Positions 23,990 through 36,076 of a stretch of DNA of 64,000 nt are shown here, in pieces. The stretch is from Tolypeutes matacus (lineage: Eukaryota > Chordata > Mammalia > Cingulata > Chlamyphoridae). Within the stretch, counting starts at the first letter, position 1; the number at the start of each line of letters is the position of its first letter. The position numbers and the translations under genes were made by a program. The stretch covers positions 450,770 to 514,769 of the forward strand of contig JAKSZT010053837.1 of assembly GCA_026826555.1 (NCBI GenBank), written 5' to 3'. Below the pieces are notes generated by a model. It saw nothing but the letters and a program-made list of their open reading frames with translations, did no database searches and had not been told where the DNA came from.

Positions 23990-26900
23990 TCCCAGAATGC
24001 AAGGGTGGATATAAGAAACTAAAACAAAAGAAAATCAGACAATGAAATACACCACATCAACAAAAGGAAGGGAAAAACCTACATGATCATCTCAACTGAT
24101 GCAAAAAAGGCATGGTAAAAACACTCAGAAAAAATAGGAATAGAAGAGAACTACCTCCACATGATAAAAGGCATTTATGAAAATGCTCACAACTAACAAT
24201 ATACTCAATGGGGAAAGACTGAAAGACTTCCCCCGTTAGGAACAAGGTAAGGATGCCTGCTTTCACCACTGCTGTTTATTGTTGCACTGAAAGTCCATGC
24301 CAAAGCAATTAGGCAAGAAAAAGAAATAAAGGCATCCAAAATGGAAAGGAAGAAGTAAAACTATCTCTATTTGCAGATGGCATGGTCCTTTACACAGAAA
24401 ATTCCAAAGAATACACAAGAAAACTAATAGAACTAGTAAACAAATTCAGCAAAGATGCAAGCTATGAGATAAATATGCAAAAATCAGTTGTGGAACAAGC
24501 AAGATGGCAGCAGAGTAAAGAGCTCCTAGAGTCAACTCATGCTAGAGGGCAGTTAGTAATCACCCAGAGCTATCTAAAGCCCCTGTTTGGGGGCTTCAGG
24601 ACACCAAAAGAGCATCCTACAACATCCTTGAAAGAATGGTAGGAGAAGACTGTCCATCTGCAGAGAAGATTTGTAAAACAGCACACCACGCCAACGGAGG
24701 CCAGTGCTCACCCTCCACTGGCAGCACAAGCCACGCTGGGAGCTATTCTGTGGCTGGAATTGGAAGCTCCATTTACCAAAAATAGGAGAGGAAGAGATGG
24801 TTGGCCACTGACTTCAGCTACTGATTATTAAATGCAGCTTGCTAAAGTATAACCCTAAGAAGAGCTGAAGTTTGAACCTGTCCAAGTTGGAAAGAGACCA
24901 GTAGCTGCCATTTTGACTCTGCCTTTGGCATGAGGGGAAGCTGGGCTGATTGAAAATCATAGTGATGGCATGGACCGGCTTCTTTCCACCCAGATCAGAC
25001 TGTAGCCCTAGCCTAGGCTTCAGCCCCACTTCTGGAAGGGAGGAAGCTGGCAGGACCTGCCCCAGCCTCTCTGGGTAACTGCAGGTACATTCAGGCAGCA
25101 CAGACTGAATAGTTGGAAATCTACCAGGTCAACTGCAGTCATTTTGGACCCACATGGCATAGATTGCTGCCCACACCTGCAGCTCTGCCCCACCCCAGGC
25201 ATGTGAAGAAGAAGCATGAAGCTTCATGGTTTCTCTGGGCAACTACAGTCTAGCCCTGCACAACTTGGATTATTACACACAGCTGTGGTTCTGTCCCTAC
25301 CCTTGGCAAAGAAGAAAGGTGGAAGAAGATTCATCAGCCCTTGGGGCAATGTGGGCAGCTTGAGCCATCACAGCTTATAGCATCAACTACATGCCTGCAA
25401 GGGAGAAAGGGCAAGAAAGCCATAACCTAAAGAAAGAAACTGCACCCAGAGTAAATACATATAGTAAGCCAGATGCCAAGACACTACCAACAAATGACAA
25501 TCTATACCAAGAAACAGGAAGATATGGTCCAGTTAAAGGAACAAGGTAAACCTCCAGATGACATAAAGGAGTTGAGACAACTAATCATAGATGTTCAAAC
25601 AATTTTCCTTAATAAATTCAATGAGATGGTTAAAGAGATTAAGGATATTAAGAAGACATTGGATGAGCATAAAGAAGAATTTGAAAGCATACATTAAAAA
25701 AAATAGCAGATCTTAAGGGAGTGAAAGATGCAAAAATGAAATAAAAAATATACTGGAATCATATAACAGTAGATTTGAAGAGGCAGAGACAGGATTGGTG
25801 AGCTTGAAGGTATGGATTCTGAAAGCAAACATACAAAACAGCAGATGTAAAAAAGAATGGAAAAATTGAACAAGTTCTTACGGAACTAAACAACAGCAAG
25901 AGACATGCAAACATACATGTCATGGGTGCCCCAGAAGGAGAAGAGTAGAGAAAAGGGACAGAAGGAATATTTGAAGAAATAATGGTAATTTCCCAACCCT
26001 ATGGAAGGACATAGATATCCATGTCCAAGAAGCACAACTGACTCCCACCTGAATAAATCTGAATAGACCAACTCCAAGACACATACTAATCAGAATGTCA
26101 AATGCCAAAGACAAAGAGAATTCTGAAAGCAGCAAGAGAAAAGCAATGCATAACATACAAGGTATATTCAAAAAGATTAAGTGCCAATTTCTCAGCAGAA
26201 ACCATGGAAACTAGAAGACAGTGGTATGATATATTTAAGATACTGCAAGAGAAAAACTTCCAGCCAAGAACCTTACATCTGGCAAGAATGTCTTTGAAAA
26301 ATGAGGGCAAGTTTAGAATATTCACAGATAAACAAAACTGAGAGAGTTTATAACAAAGAGACTGGTCTTGCAGCAAATATTAAGAGTGTGCTACAGTCTG
26401 AAAAGAAGAGAGTCTAGAAATGAAGATTATATCCTAGTAAAAGTAACTAAAAGTCTCAAAAGAGTAGTGAAAAAAAATATATATGACAGATAAATCCCAA
26501 AGGTCAAAATGGGTGAAATAAGAACTGCTTTTACAGAAATAACATTGACTATTAATGGATTAAATTCCCCAATTAAAAGACACAGACTGATGGATTGAGT
26601 AAGAAAATATGAGCCATCTATGTATGCTGTCTGCAAGAGACTCACCTCAGACCCAAGAATACCAATAGATTGAAAATTAAAGCCTGGAAAAAGATATTCT
26701 ATGCATGCAGTAACAAAAAAAAAAAAAAAAAAAGCCGGAATAGTCATACTTATATCAGATGAAATAGACTTTAAAAGACACTAGTAATGCACAATCTGAG
26801 GAGAAAGTCAGGAAGAAAATTCCATTTATAATAGCGATTAAAAGAATCAAATATTTAGGAATAAACAACCAAGGATGTAAAGCACTTGTATTCAGAAAAC

Positions 26901-29900
26901 CACAAAGAATTGTTTAATCAAAAAAAGACCTAAATAAAGGAAGAACATTCCATGCTCATTGATTGAAAAACTAAATATCATTAAGATACCAATTCTATGC
27001 AAATGATATACAGATTCAATGCAATCCTGCTAAAAGTTCCACCGGCATTTTTTTTTTAAATGGGAAACACAATTATCAAATTTATTTGGAAGAGTAAAGG
27101 GTCCCAAATAGCCAGAAACATCTTAAAAAGGAAAAGCAAAGTTGGAGGACTGTCACTTCTAGACTTTAAGTCATATTACCTAGCTACAGTGGTAAAAGCA
27201 GCATGGTACTGGCATAAAGATAGACACATAGACCAATGGAACCAAATTGATGGTTCAGAAACAGACCCTCATATCAATGGGCAAGTGATTTTTGACTTGC
27301 CTGTCAAACCCACCCAATTCGGGCAGAATAGTCTATTCAACAAATGGTGCTGGATATCCATAGCCAAAAGAAAGAAAAAGGACCCCCATCTCACACATTA
27401 TACAAAAATTAACTCAAAATGGATCAAAGACCTAAATATATAAGCAAGAACCATAAAGCTTCTAGAAAAAATGTAGGAAAACATCCTCAAGACCTGGTGG
27501 TGGGTGGTGGATTCTTAAAGGATGTAAGAGAAGGATTGAGATGGACTACTGATGCTTAGTGTATGTAGAAGTTTTAATTAACTTTACTGTAAAAGTGTGG
27601 AAATATATAGGGTTGATGGTAACACATTATACTGAGTAACATCTGGTTTATAAATGGGAATGTGGCTGGATATGGAAGTCTAGGGATGTAAATGTCAACT
27701 GAAAGAGAGATAGAGAATAATCTAGGGATTGAATAATACAGTAAACCCAGAGGTGGATGAGAATTGTGGTTGATGGTATAGATGCAATAGCATCCTTTGG
27801 GAGCTATGGCAGATATATGTCACTATTGCAGGGTGGTGCAAATGTGGAGAATCATGGGGAAAATACAACTGAGTGATCTATGGACTGTGATTAACAGCAA
27901 TATTGTAATATTCGTGCATCTATGCCAAAGATATGCTGTGTGGATAATGGGGTGTTATGGACAAAGTGCGCTAAATATATGCTATGGACCATGGTTAGTA
28001 GTAATAGTCTGATGATATTATCTCGTAATTTGTAACAAATGTTCCACCACGGTATGGTGTGTTGATAGAGGGGTGTCGTATGGGGATTCTGCATGTGTGC
28101 AGGATTGTTTTGTAAGTTCACAACTTCTATAATAAAAATATATTTTTAAAAATAATAAGAAGGTGGGTTGGGGGGAAAATACTCCAAATGTAAGAGATGG
28201 ACTATAGTTAGTAGTAAGATTTTGATTATATTCTTTCATAATTTGCAACAAATGTCTCACAGCAGTGCAAGGTGGTGGTGGTGGGTTGATGTATGGGACC
28301 CCTGTATGATGCTATGAATGTTTGCTTTGTAAGTTCACAACTTTTACTATACACTTATTGTTTATGTATGTTCATGTATAAATGATATAAAATAATAATA
28401 GTGTGGGTTGGAGAAAAATACACCAAATGTAAGATATTTTGGTTAGTAGTAATATTTTGAGGATGATCTTTCATAATTAGTTAAAATTGTTTCACAACAA
28501 TGCAAGGTATTGGTGATAGAGTGATGTGTTAGCGCCCTGTATGATGTTATGTATGTTTGTTTTGTAAGTTCACAACTATTACTATACACTTATTGTTTAT
28601 GTATGTTTATGTATGAGTGATATGCTTCAAAAAATTTTTTAAAAAAAGTTGAAACTGAAAAAAAATCAGTTGTGTTCCTATACACCAGCAGAGAATATTC
28701 TGAAATGGAAATTAAAAAACAATTCCTTTGACAATGGCATCTAAAATAATAAAATACCTAGGAAAAATTTAACCAATGAGATAAAGGACTTGTACAATAA
28801 AATCTACAAAACACTCCTGAAAGAAATTTTAAAAGTCCTAAATAAATGGAAAGATATCCTGTATTAAGGGATAGGAAGAATTACTATTATTAAGATGTCA
28901 ACTAACCACTACTCTAATTTCATCTTTATAAATTGATTTGTATTTACATTTTAAATAAATGGAACCATACTATATTTAGTAGTGATTATGTAAGGCTGGG
29001 AAATGGTAGAGAGCTGGAGAGGTGACTGCTAAGGGGTGTGGAGTAATGAAATTTTTCTAAAATTTTTGTGGTGATGAATGCACAATATTGTGATTATACT
29101 AAAAGCCATTGACTATACACTTTCAATAGATTGTATGGTTAGTGAATATATCTCAATAAAACTGCTTAAAATTTTTAAAAATAGATATCAATGCTACCCA
29201 AAGCAATCTGCAAAGCTCATGCAATACTTATCAAAATCCCAGCAGCCTTTTCTGCAGAAGTGAAAAGCCAATCCTCAAATTCATTTGGAAGTGTAAGAGG
29301 CTGGCCCCAATAAACCAAATGAATATTGCAAAGAGAGAAAAAAGTTGGAGCGCTCATATGTCCCAATTTCAAAACTTACTTCAAAGCCACAGTAATGGGG
29401 GAAAAAAGTGGTACTTTTTTTTCAAATTCTCTTCCATTGCTCTATAGACCAATGGAAGAGAATTGAAAGTTCAGAAATAAATTGATACATCCATGCCCAG
29501 CTGATTTTCTACAAGGGTGCCAATTACCTTAATTGGAGAAGGAGTGGTCTTTTCAACAAATGGTGCTGGGAAAACTGGATATTCCCTTGCAAAAGAATTA
29601 AGCTAGACTCCTACCTCACACCATATCCAAAATTACCTATATATTGATCAAAGACATAAACATAAAACTTCTAGTTCTAAACATAGAGGGAACCTTCATA
29701 CCTGTGGATTTGGGAGTGATTTCTTAGATAGGACACCAAAACAACAAAAAACAAGAGAAAAAAATAGATGAAATGGACTTCATTAAAACTAAAATCTTCT
29801 GTATATCGAAGGACACTCTCCTGAAAGTGAAATGACAAGCTACACAATGGGAGAAAATAATTGTTAATCATGTATATGATAAATATACATAATTTAAAAA

Positions 29901-30430
29901 CTGCTAAAACTCAACAGCAGACAAATAACTCAATTTTTAAAATGGGCAAAAGAATTGCATAGATATTTCTCCAAAGAAGATAAACAAATGGTCAATAAGC
30001 ACTGGAAAAATATGTTCAGCAGCACAGGTCATCAGGGAAATGGAAATCAAAACCACAATGAGATACTACGTCATGCCCACTAGCATGGCTGCTATTAAAG
30101 TAAAAAACAGAAAATACGAGTTGACAAGCATCTTTATACTTTGTGGGTAGAATTTTAAAATGGTAGAGCCACTATTGAAATCAGTTTGGCAATTCCTTAG
30201 AAAGTGGAAAATAGAATTACTACATGACCCAGCAATCCCACTTCTTGTTATGTATGCAAAAGAAGTGAAGTCAGGGACTCAAAACTATATATTTGTATAC
30301 CAATGTTCATAGTAGCATTGCTCACAATAGCCAAAAGGAGAAAGCAACCTGTGTCTATCCACAGATAAATGAATAATCAAAACATGGTATATTAAATGTC
30401 TTAGTTTCCTGGCTGTGATAACCAAACTGG
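23990..30430 (+). mobile_element. L1 remnant (outer element), split by a younger L1
   Basis: The left part is 23990..24492 (ORF2 reverse transcriptase region, with 'ctatttgcagatggcatggt', the FADD-type active-site block reading FADGMV). It is cut inside the ORF2 motif 'aaaaatcagttgtg', which resumes at 28661 after a 4.2-kb insertion. The right part runs through late ORF2, with another insertion of L1 3'UTR sequence at about 28915..29175, to about 30430. Heavily decayed. Confidence 0.85.
24493..28660 (+). mobile_element. Inserted L1 with target-site duplication and internally deleted ORF2
   Basis: It is flanked by the 14-base repeat 'aaaaatcagttgtg' (24479..24492 and 28661..28674). It starts with an L1 5'UTR ('aacaagcaagatggcagcag'). 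It then has ORF1 from about 25470 (coiled coil, then the 'YDIFKILQEKNFQPRTL' C-terminal block at 26221..26280), the endonuclease start near 26520, an abrupt jump near 26790 to late ORF2, and a long 3'UTR with three similar units of about 240 bases (27900..28640). Stops and indels break both ORFs. Confidence 0.85.
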
Positions 30431-30439
30431 TCATTGAAA

Positions 30440-31020
30440 AAATGATGTCCACACAAAAACCTGCACACAAATGTTTATAGCAACATTATTTATAAATGCC
30501 ACAAATTGGAAGCAACCAAGATATCCTTAACAGGTGAATGGATAAACAAACTGGTATATCCATACCATGGGATAGTCTTCATTGATAAAAAGAAATGCAC
30601 TATCAAGCTACAAAAGAAACTTAAATGCATATTCACAAGTGAAGGAAGCCAGTCCGAAGAGGCTACAAACTGTACAGTTCCGACTATATGACATTCTGGA
30701 AAAGGTAAATCTATAGTAAAAATGTCAGTATTTGCCAGAAGTTCAGGAAATGCGGCAGAGGGATGAATACGTGGAAAAAGAGGTATTTTAATTAATGACA
30801 ATGAAATGATTTTGTATGATTCTGGAATGGTGGATACGTGATGCTACACATTTGGCAAAGTCCATAGAATTTTAAAACATAGAGTGAACCCAAATATACC
30901 CTGTGGGCTTTAGTTAATAATAACGTATCAATATTAGCGCATCAATTGTAACATGTGTAATAATAGAGAAACAGTGGGGTGAAGGGGAGGCAAGTATACG
31001 GGGACTCTGTATATTTTCTG
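30440..31020 (+). mobile_element. L1 3' end fragment
   Basis: Same block as 4605..5222 ('acaaatgtttatagcaacat', 'gaatggataaacaaactgg', 'actatatgacattctgg', 'gtgaaccca'), ending at 'ggggactctgtatattttct'. The LTR fragment at 31022 follows directly. Confidence 0.8.
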
Positions 31021-31021
31021 G

Positions 31022-31165
31022 ATATACAGCCCCAATGGGATCTCTTTCCCTATTCTTTTGGACTCTTTGTACTGTATATATAATAAAGCGATCATCCGGT
31101 AATAGTTTCTTCTGTGCCTGAGCCTGATTTCCCCTGATGCACCATATACCAACTCGCTCAACAAT
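31022..31165 (+). mobile_element. LTR 3' fragment, copy b
   Basis: It corresponds to the 3' third of the LTRs at 11.6 and 40.3 kb: 'aatgggatctctttccctat', 'ttttggactctttgtactg', 'aataaag', 'tgtgcctgagcctg', 'caactcgctcaaca'. The 5' two-thirds are missing and replaced by the L1 3' end. The following 150 bases resemble the flank of copy a. Confidence 0.65.
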
Positions 31166-32528
31166 TATAAAATGCTCCCATAAGAAAAAGAGAATTATCT
31201 GCAATAATATTAAGACAAAGGGGCTGCAGCAGATTGAAATTATTTTATAAATCCTAGAGTGAGAAATATTATGTTTGAAAACTAACCTATTACTCTAAAA
31301 CAGGGGCTTTCCGATCCATATATATTTTTTTACTTCCAGCTCTTTTATTCTTTAAACATCTTGACAACAACAAAAAAAGACTTTCCAAAGTTTAAAAAAC
31401 CTTTGAAAAATATACAGTTTCATATTTACATATCACTTGTGTACAGGTTCCAAAGTCATACAAACATTGCTCTGTTAGAAACGCAGGAGAGGCGAGAGGT
31501 AAACCACTGCCCGTTGGTGGAAAGGTACCGAACACGCCCTAACATCCCAGCTACTTTGGTTACCTGTTATCCAAATCCAGAAACGCAGGCGCCTGAGAGG
31601 CTGGAAGACTTTACGGAACATGAACTTCAACACCTTGCATTTTATTTGATCTTATTATTTTCAAAACTCACTGCGCATTTTATATCTCTTCATCAATAAC
31701 TAAACTACCTTTATTCTGTCATTATTCTAAAGGATCAAAATATTAACCATGTGAACTATGTGTACACAGTCCTAAAAACTGTAAGACTGCTTAGTCAAGT
31801 TGTATAGGATATGTATTTAAACCCAGGAAACTCCCTAGTGCTTCATGAGCAATCTAAATTCTACTTAAAGACAGGTGGCAACTCTTTAGTTTCCATCCTC
31901 TGGACTATTCTTTAAAAACGCATTTAAAAAATGACTGACAATAGTTGGTATTTTATAAATTAATCAAGAAACCTACGATAAAAAATTCTAAATTATAGTT
32001 TTATTTGTATTTTAAAATACATAGGAAATTCCGCCTGTTGCCCATGACCAAGCTTATTTTCTTTTTTCTTTTTTTTTTTATGCACATGTAGGTAGTTTTA
32101 TTTTTTAAATAAGATAAATTGTGTTCAAGATTGGGGGAAGCTTGTTTTCAATGCAATCACTTCCATTTTGATGACATGCTTTGTTCTGACAAGTCCTTTT
32201 TCAAGCTGAGCACCAAATGGGGAAACTCTTGTGGATTTCCTGCTACCCTACTGCCAGCGATGTATGCTGCTTCCTTGCTAATGGTAGTGGAAGAGTTTCA
32301 CCTGCCTTTTATCACTTAAACAGTTTTCCGATCGTAATGATAGTAACTGTAAACTGATGCGGCTGTGGTGAAAGCTGGAAAACACCAAAGTATCTGAAGA
32401 TAAATGCTGTCAGCATAATTGAAAACTGGAGCTGCCAAAGAAGCTGCCACCAAAATTAACTGCACCGCTGTGTTTACCTTGCTGATGAACGTTGGTTTTA
32501 ACCTAGCAGTGGCATAGCAAGGATTGAT

Positions 32529-32703
32529 TTTTTTTTTTTTTCAACTAAACAGGCTGTTTATTGAAAGAATACAAAGATGTTACAAGGATGCATTTGATGT
32601 AGTCCTAAAAAGCTGGGTGTTCATACGTGCACAGTGAGTGGTTGCTGGGACTAGGAAAGTCCTTTGCTCAATCAGCCGTGCATACATCCTCCCTGTCAAC
32701 CAG
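32529..32703 (-). mobile_element. Nested retrocopy fragment inside the CRLS1 pseudogene
   Basis: The CRLS1 reading stops after 'RTLPTPQT' and resumes at '[13 protein letters not shown]'. The intervening bases, read on the minus strand, end in 'AATAAACAGCCTG', about 20 bases and then a pure A-run. This is the 3' end of another polyadenylated transcript, which I do not recognise. Confidence 0.65.
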
Positions 32704-33049
32704 CAGGTGTTTGCGGTGTTGGAAGAGTTCGATACCTGACGTAAAAAACAGCAGCGATCAACATCCCATCTCTTGACATGATCGTGTAAGTAAGTGAAAC
32801 TGGAATAAGATCTGCATAGGCCGAGCTAACATACAAGATGCTGATAAGTATTTTATCAGCAAGTGGATCAAGAGCACTTCGCAAAGCTGATTTCTGATTG
32901 GCCCAGTTTCAAGCAATAAATCCATCCAACAAATCGGTTAGTCCTGCTCAAGCAAAAACTCCTAGTGCAATATTAAAATCTTCTGCAACAATCAAATAGC
33001 CCAAAACTGGGCCCAGGCCAATTCTCGTCATAGACAACATATTTGGGAT

Positions 33050-33500
33050 TGTCCATGGGTTTTCATACAGGCTGGCGGCCCTTGCCGGGCCCCACCGGCC
33101 GCCTGGGGCCTCGGCCGGGCGCCCCCTCCGGGCGCGGGCCACGGGGCCGCCTTCCCCGCGCGCGAGCAGTGGCCTTGCTGGGCGACCCCCGGCAGCCGCG
33201 GGAGGAGGGCGGCGGGGCGCAGCCACCAGCGCGGGGCGAGGACGCGCCGGCAGCCCAGGCGGCGGGGCGCGCGCAGACCCGGCAGCAGGGTCCCGCGGGC
33301 GCGCCTCTCCCCCGGCCGCGCCCCCCGCGTCCAGGCTGCGCTGCGCAGGGACCCCCACGAGCCACGCGACACGCGCGACCCCAGCATGGCCCTGCGGCCG
33401 CACCGCGGGAACGCAGGCGGCGAGAGCTCGGCAGCCCGGGGCACCCGCGATCCGCTTCTCCATGGAGCCCCAGCGACCCCGGGGGAGCTGGGCCCCCGCC
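33050..33500. other. GC- and CpG-rich island from the CRLS1 5' end
   Basis: This 450-base block is dense in CG dinucleotides, while most of the window is AT-rich. It derives from the 5'UTR and N-terminal codons of the CRLS1 retrocopy. Long open frames on both strands here reflect base composition. Kept CpGs suggest a young insertion or an unmethylated state. Confidence 0.8.
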
Positions 33501-33629
33501 GCCTCCACACTAGTGTTGGGACGCCAGCGAGCCCGCTTATCCTGGGGGCCCGGAGCCGTCGAGCCGATCCATATTCTTATGACACACATTCCTTATGTTC
33601 TCTCATAGATTTACTTAACAGGAATTATT

Positions 33630-33719
33630 ATGATTGTATGATAACCACTACAAATATTAATTGAAGAAAGATAATTGCCAGAATCTCAGCAATGAGTTTC
33701 CAAGGAAGCAACAGAGAAT
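33630..33719 (-). pseudogene. Orphan KLR membrane exon relic
   Basis: Read on the minus strand, a TGTAG acceptor is followed in the usual KLR phase by 30 open codons including 'LPWKLIAEILAIIFLQLIF' and 'VVVIIQS'. The pattern W-K-hydrophobic-I-A then a hydrophobic run matches the KLRI1-like exon at 55880..55972 (SWKVIAGSLGIF). At the expected donor the GT is AA, giving in-frame TAA codons. No basic residue lies in the membrane part. No matching tail, stalk or lectin exons were found nearby; an L1 and the CRLS1 retrocopy occupy both sides. Likely the remains of a fourth KLR gene. Confidence 0.6.
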
Positions 33720-33944
33720 CTACAGGGGCCAAAACAGAGAAAATGTGAAAGGGTTAAGACTGTTAAAATAACTGGTTTTATGTGATTGCATATATGAGAA
33801 CAGAATCTCAGCAAAATTCATGACATAAAAACAATACCCAATATGATCAGAATACAAGGTTGGGTTCTTGGTTTATAATACTTAATGAGCTATTTGAGAC
33901 TACATATTTGAATAATGCCTGTACAATAAAGGCCTCCAGAACTC

Positions 33945-34175
33945 TTTTTTTTTTTTCCTTCTTCTTCAGGTACTGAGGCCAGGGATTGAACCCAGGACCT
34001 CATATGTGGGAAGCCAGTGCTCAACCACTGAGTTACTTCAGCTCTCCTGAGTTGGTCTTTTTGCTTGTTGTTTGTTTCTTTTTTTATATACATAGGAGGT
34101 AAGGGGAACTGAGCCCCGGACCTCCCACGTGGGAAGCAAGTGCTCAAGCGCTTGAGCTACATCCGCTCTCCCGAA
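33945..34175 (-). mobile_element. Two tRNA-like SINEs, antisense, in tandem
   Basis: Two reverse-complement heads: 'gggattgaacccaggacctc' with 'ctcaaccactgagttac' (about 33965..34047), and 'gagccccggacctcccacgt' with 'gcgcttgagctacatccgct' (about 34095..34170). Each is preceded by a T-rich run. Confidence 0.75.
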
Positions 34176-35705
34176 CTGTTATTAAGATATAACAGAACTT
34201 CTGGGAAGATGGCATTCGAGTAGGTAGGCAGGGTCAATTCAATCACAAAAACAATGCAGGAAGGACAAAAAGCTGTCTGAGGGAGCTGTTTTGGAGAACT
34301 GTAGATCAGGAGAGTGTTGTGCATCCTCCAGGAAGGCAAGGGACAGAGAAGTGAAGAACCTGAAATGAAAACCCTGAATTAGTAACCCCCATGCTGGGAG
34401 TGGCACCCATCCCTACCCTCAAGGCAAATAGCCTGGTTAAAACCTGTGGCTCACTGCAGCCAACTGAGAGGGGAACAGATATCATCCTTCCTGGGAAAAG
34501 GGAGGGTGCAGCAGAGGGCAGAGAGTGGTTTTTCTTCACGAGTTTAGCTAGCAGAGGCTAAACTCTTTGCGGGCTTTGAATCTCAGCTCTGGCCAAAGTA
34601 GAATCACGGGGAAGTGGAGGTTGAAAGAGACACATCTGTGGAAAGATTTACTGACCATCACCACCTGCTGGTCAGCTGACAACCTGCAAGAAGAAAGAAA
34701 AACAAACAAACAAACAAACACTTTTTGGAGTCCTCTATCAGAGACCCCATAGAACAGATATGTGCCTCATTAGTGAGTCCCTGGGCTGATTTCGATACCT
34801 TAAGCTGGACAATTTTAAAGAATTAGAATAAGTTGAACCAAAAATCAAAGAAGAGCTATGAAACAAAACCACTAGGCAAGAGAGAAATTGATGGTCAAAG
34901 TGAATTCACCAGCATTCTCACCAAAAAATTACAGACCATACTAAGAAACAGGAAGAGATTGCCCAGCCAAAGGAATGAACCAAAAATCCTGATGAGATGC
35001 AGGATTTAAGACAACTAATCAATGATAATCACACAAATCTCCTAAATCAATCCAAAGTGTTGAAGGAAAATATGTGTAAAGAGATAAAAGATATTAAGAA
35101 GACACTGGGTGAGCATAAAGAAAAATTTTAGTAAAGAGCAGAGCAGAAATAAATGAAATCAAGAAGAAAAAAAAAAAAAAAGAATCAAAAAACCAAATTT
35201 GGTTTTTGAGAAAATCAGCAAAATCGATAAACCCTTAGCTAAACTGACAAAGAAAAAAAAAAAAAAAGAGAAGACACAAATAAATAAAATCAGAAATGAG
35301 AGAGGGGGTATTACTAATGACCCTGCAGAAATAAAGGAGATCATAAGAAGATACTATGAATAACTGTATACCAAAAAACTAAACAATATAGAGACGATGG
35401 ACAAATTCCTAAAAACACATGAAACACCTTCACTGACCCTAGAAGAAAGGCAAGAAGTCAACAAACCAATCAAAAGAGAAGAGACTGAAACAGTCATCAA
35501 AAGCCTCCCAAAGATGAAAAGCCTGGGACCAGATGGCTTCACAGGTGAATTCTAATCATTATTCAAAGGCTATCTAATACAAATCTTCTTCAAGCTCTTC
35601 CAAAAAAATTGAACAGGAAAGAATGTTACCAAACTCATTCTATGAAGCCATCATCACCCTAATACCAAAACCAGATAAAGGTACTATGAAAAAAGAAAAT
35701 TACAG

Positions 35706-36076
35706 GGAAATGGATGTAGCTAAAGCATTTGGGCTCCTCTCTACCATATAAGAGGTCCAGGGTTTGATTCCTGGGGCCTCCTGGTGAAAGGCAAGCTGGC
35801 CTGCACAGAATACTGACCCACACAGGAGTGCTGGCCCACTCAGGAGTGCTGGCCCGTGCAGAGAGCTGGCACAGCAAGATGACGCAACCAAGAGATACAG
35901 AGGAGAGACAATAAGAGACGCAGCAGACCAGGGAGCTGAGGTGACGCAAGAGATTGAGTGCCTCTCTCCACTCCAGAAGGTCCCAAGATTGGTTCCTGGT
36001 GCCAGCTAAAAAGAAGACAAGCAAACACAGAAGAACACACAGAGAGCAGACAGTGAACACAAAAAAAGAAAGAAAG
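35706..36076 (+). mobile_element. DAS-like SINE, long form, inside L1
   Basis: It has a tRNA-like head ('ggaaatggatgtagct', 'gggtttgattcctgg'), a second module ('aggtcccaagattggttcct') and an (AAAG)n tail. Flanks 'agaaaattacag' and 'agaaaactacag' form an imperfect target-site duplication in L1 ORF2. Confidence 0.85.

Larger units (their letters stand above)
31322..33563 (-). pseudogene. CRLS1P: Processed pseudogene of CRLS1 (cardiolipin synthase 1)
   Basis: An intronless minus-strand copy of the mitochondrial cardiolipin synthase mRNA. The start ATG is at 33387..33385; peptides such as '[17 protein letters not shown]' and '[17 protein letters not shown]' identify it. The break list: a frameshift near 33115 (between the N-terminal frame and the frame encoding YENPW); TGA after 'ALGVFA'; TGA in place of Arg in the catalytic DGxxAR motif; Gly to Arg in the same motif region; a nested insertion at about 32529..32703; TAA in place of Gln in the terminal 'TVQVIKD' region. 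An A-tract at about 32062..32082 is probably templated or an internal A stretch. The 3'UTR continues to AATAAA (31344..31349) and a short poly(A). The 11-base repeat 'ccgatccatat' flanks the whole unit (31311..31321 and 33564..33574), proving retrotransposition. Non-functional. Confidence 0.9.

Noticed and set aside
32062..32082. End of the CRLS1 retrocopy at the internal A-tract
   Set aside because: The matching target-site repeats lie at 31311..31321 and 33564..33574, and a further poly(A) signal and tail occur at about 31325..31349, so the unit most likely extends to 31322.
33028..33589. Long open frames on both strands (up to 213 codons)
   Set aside because: They come from the GC-rich CRLS1 retrocopy. 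Stops are scarce because of base composition, and the true CRLS1 frame is shifted and stopped.
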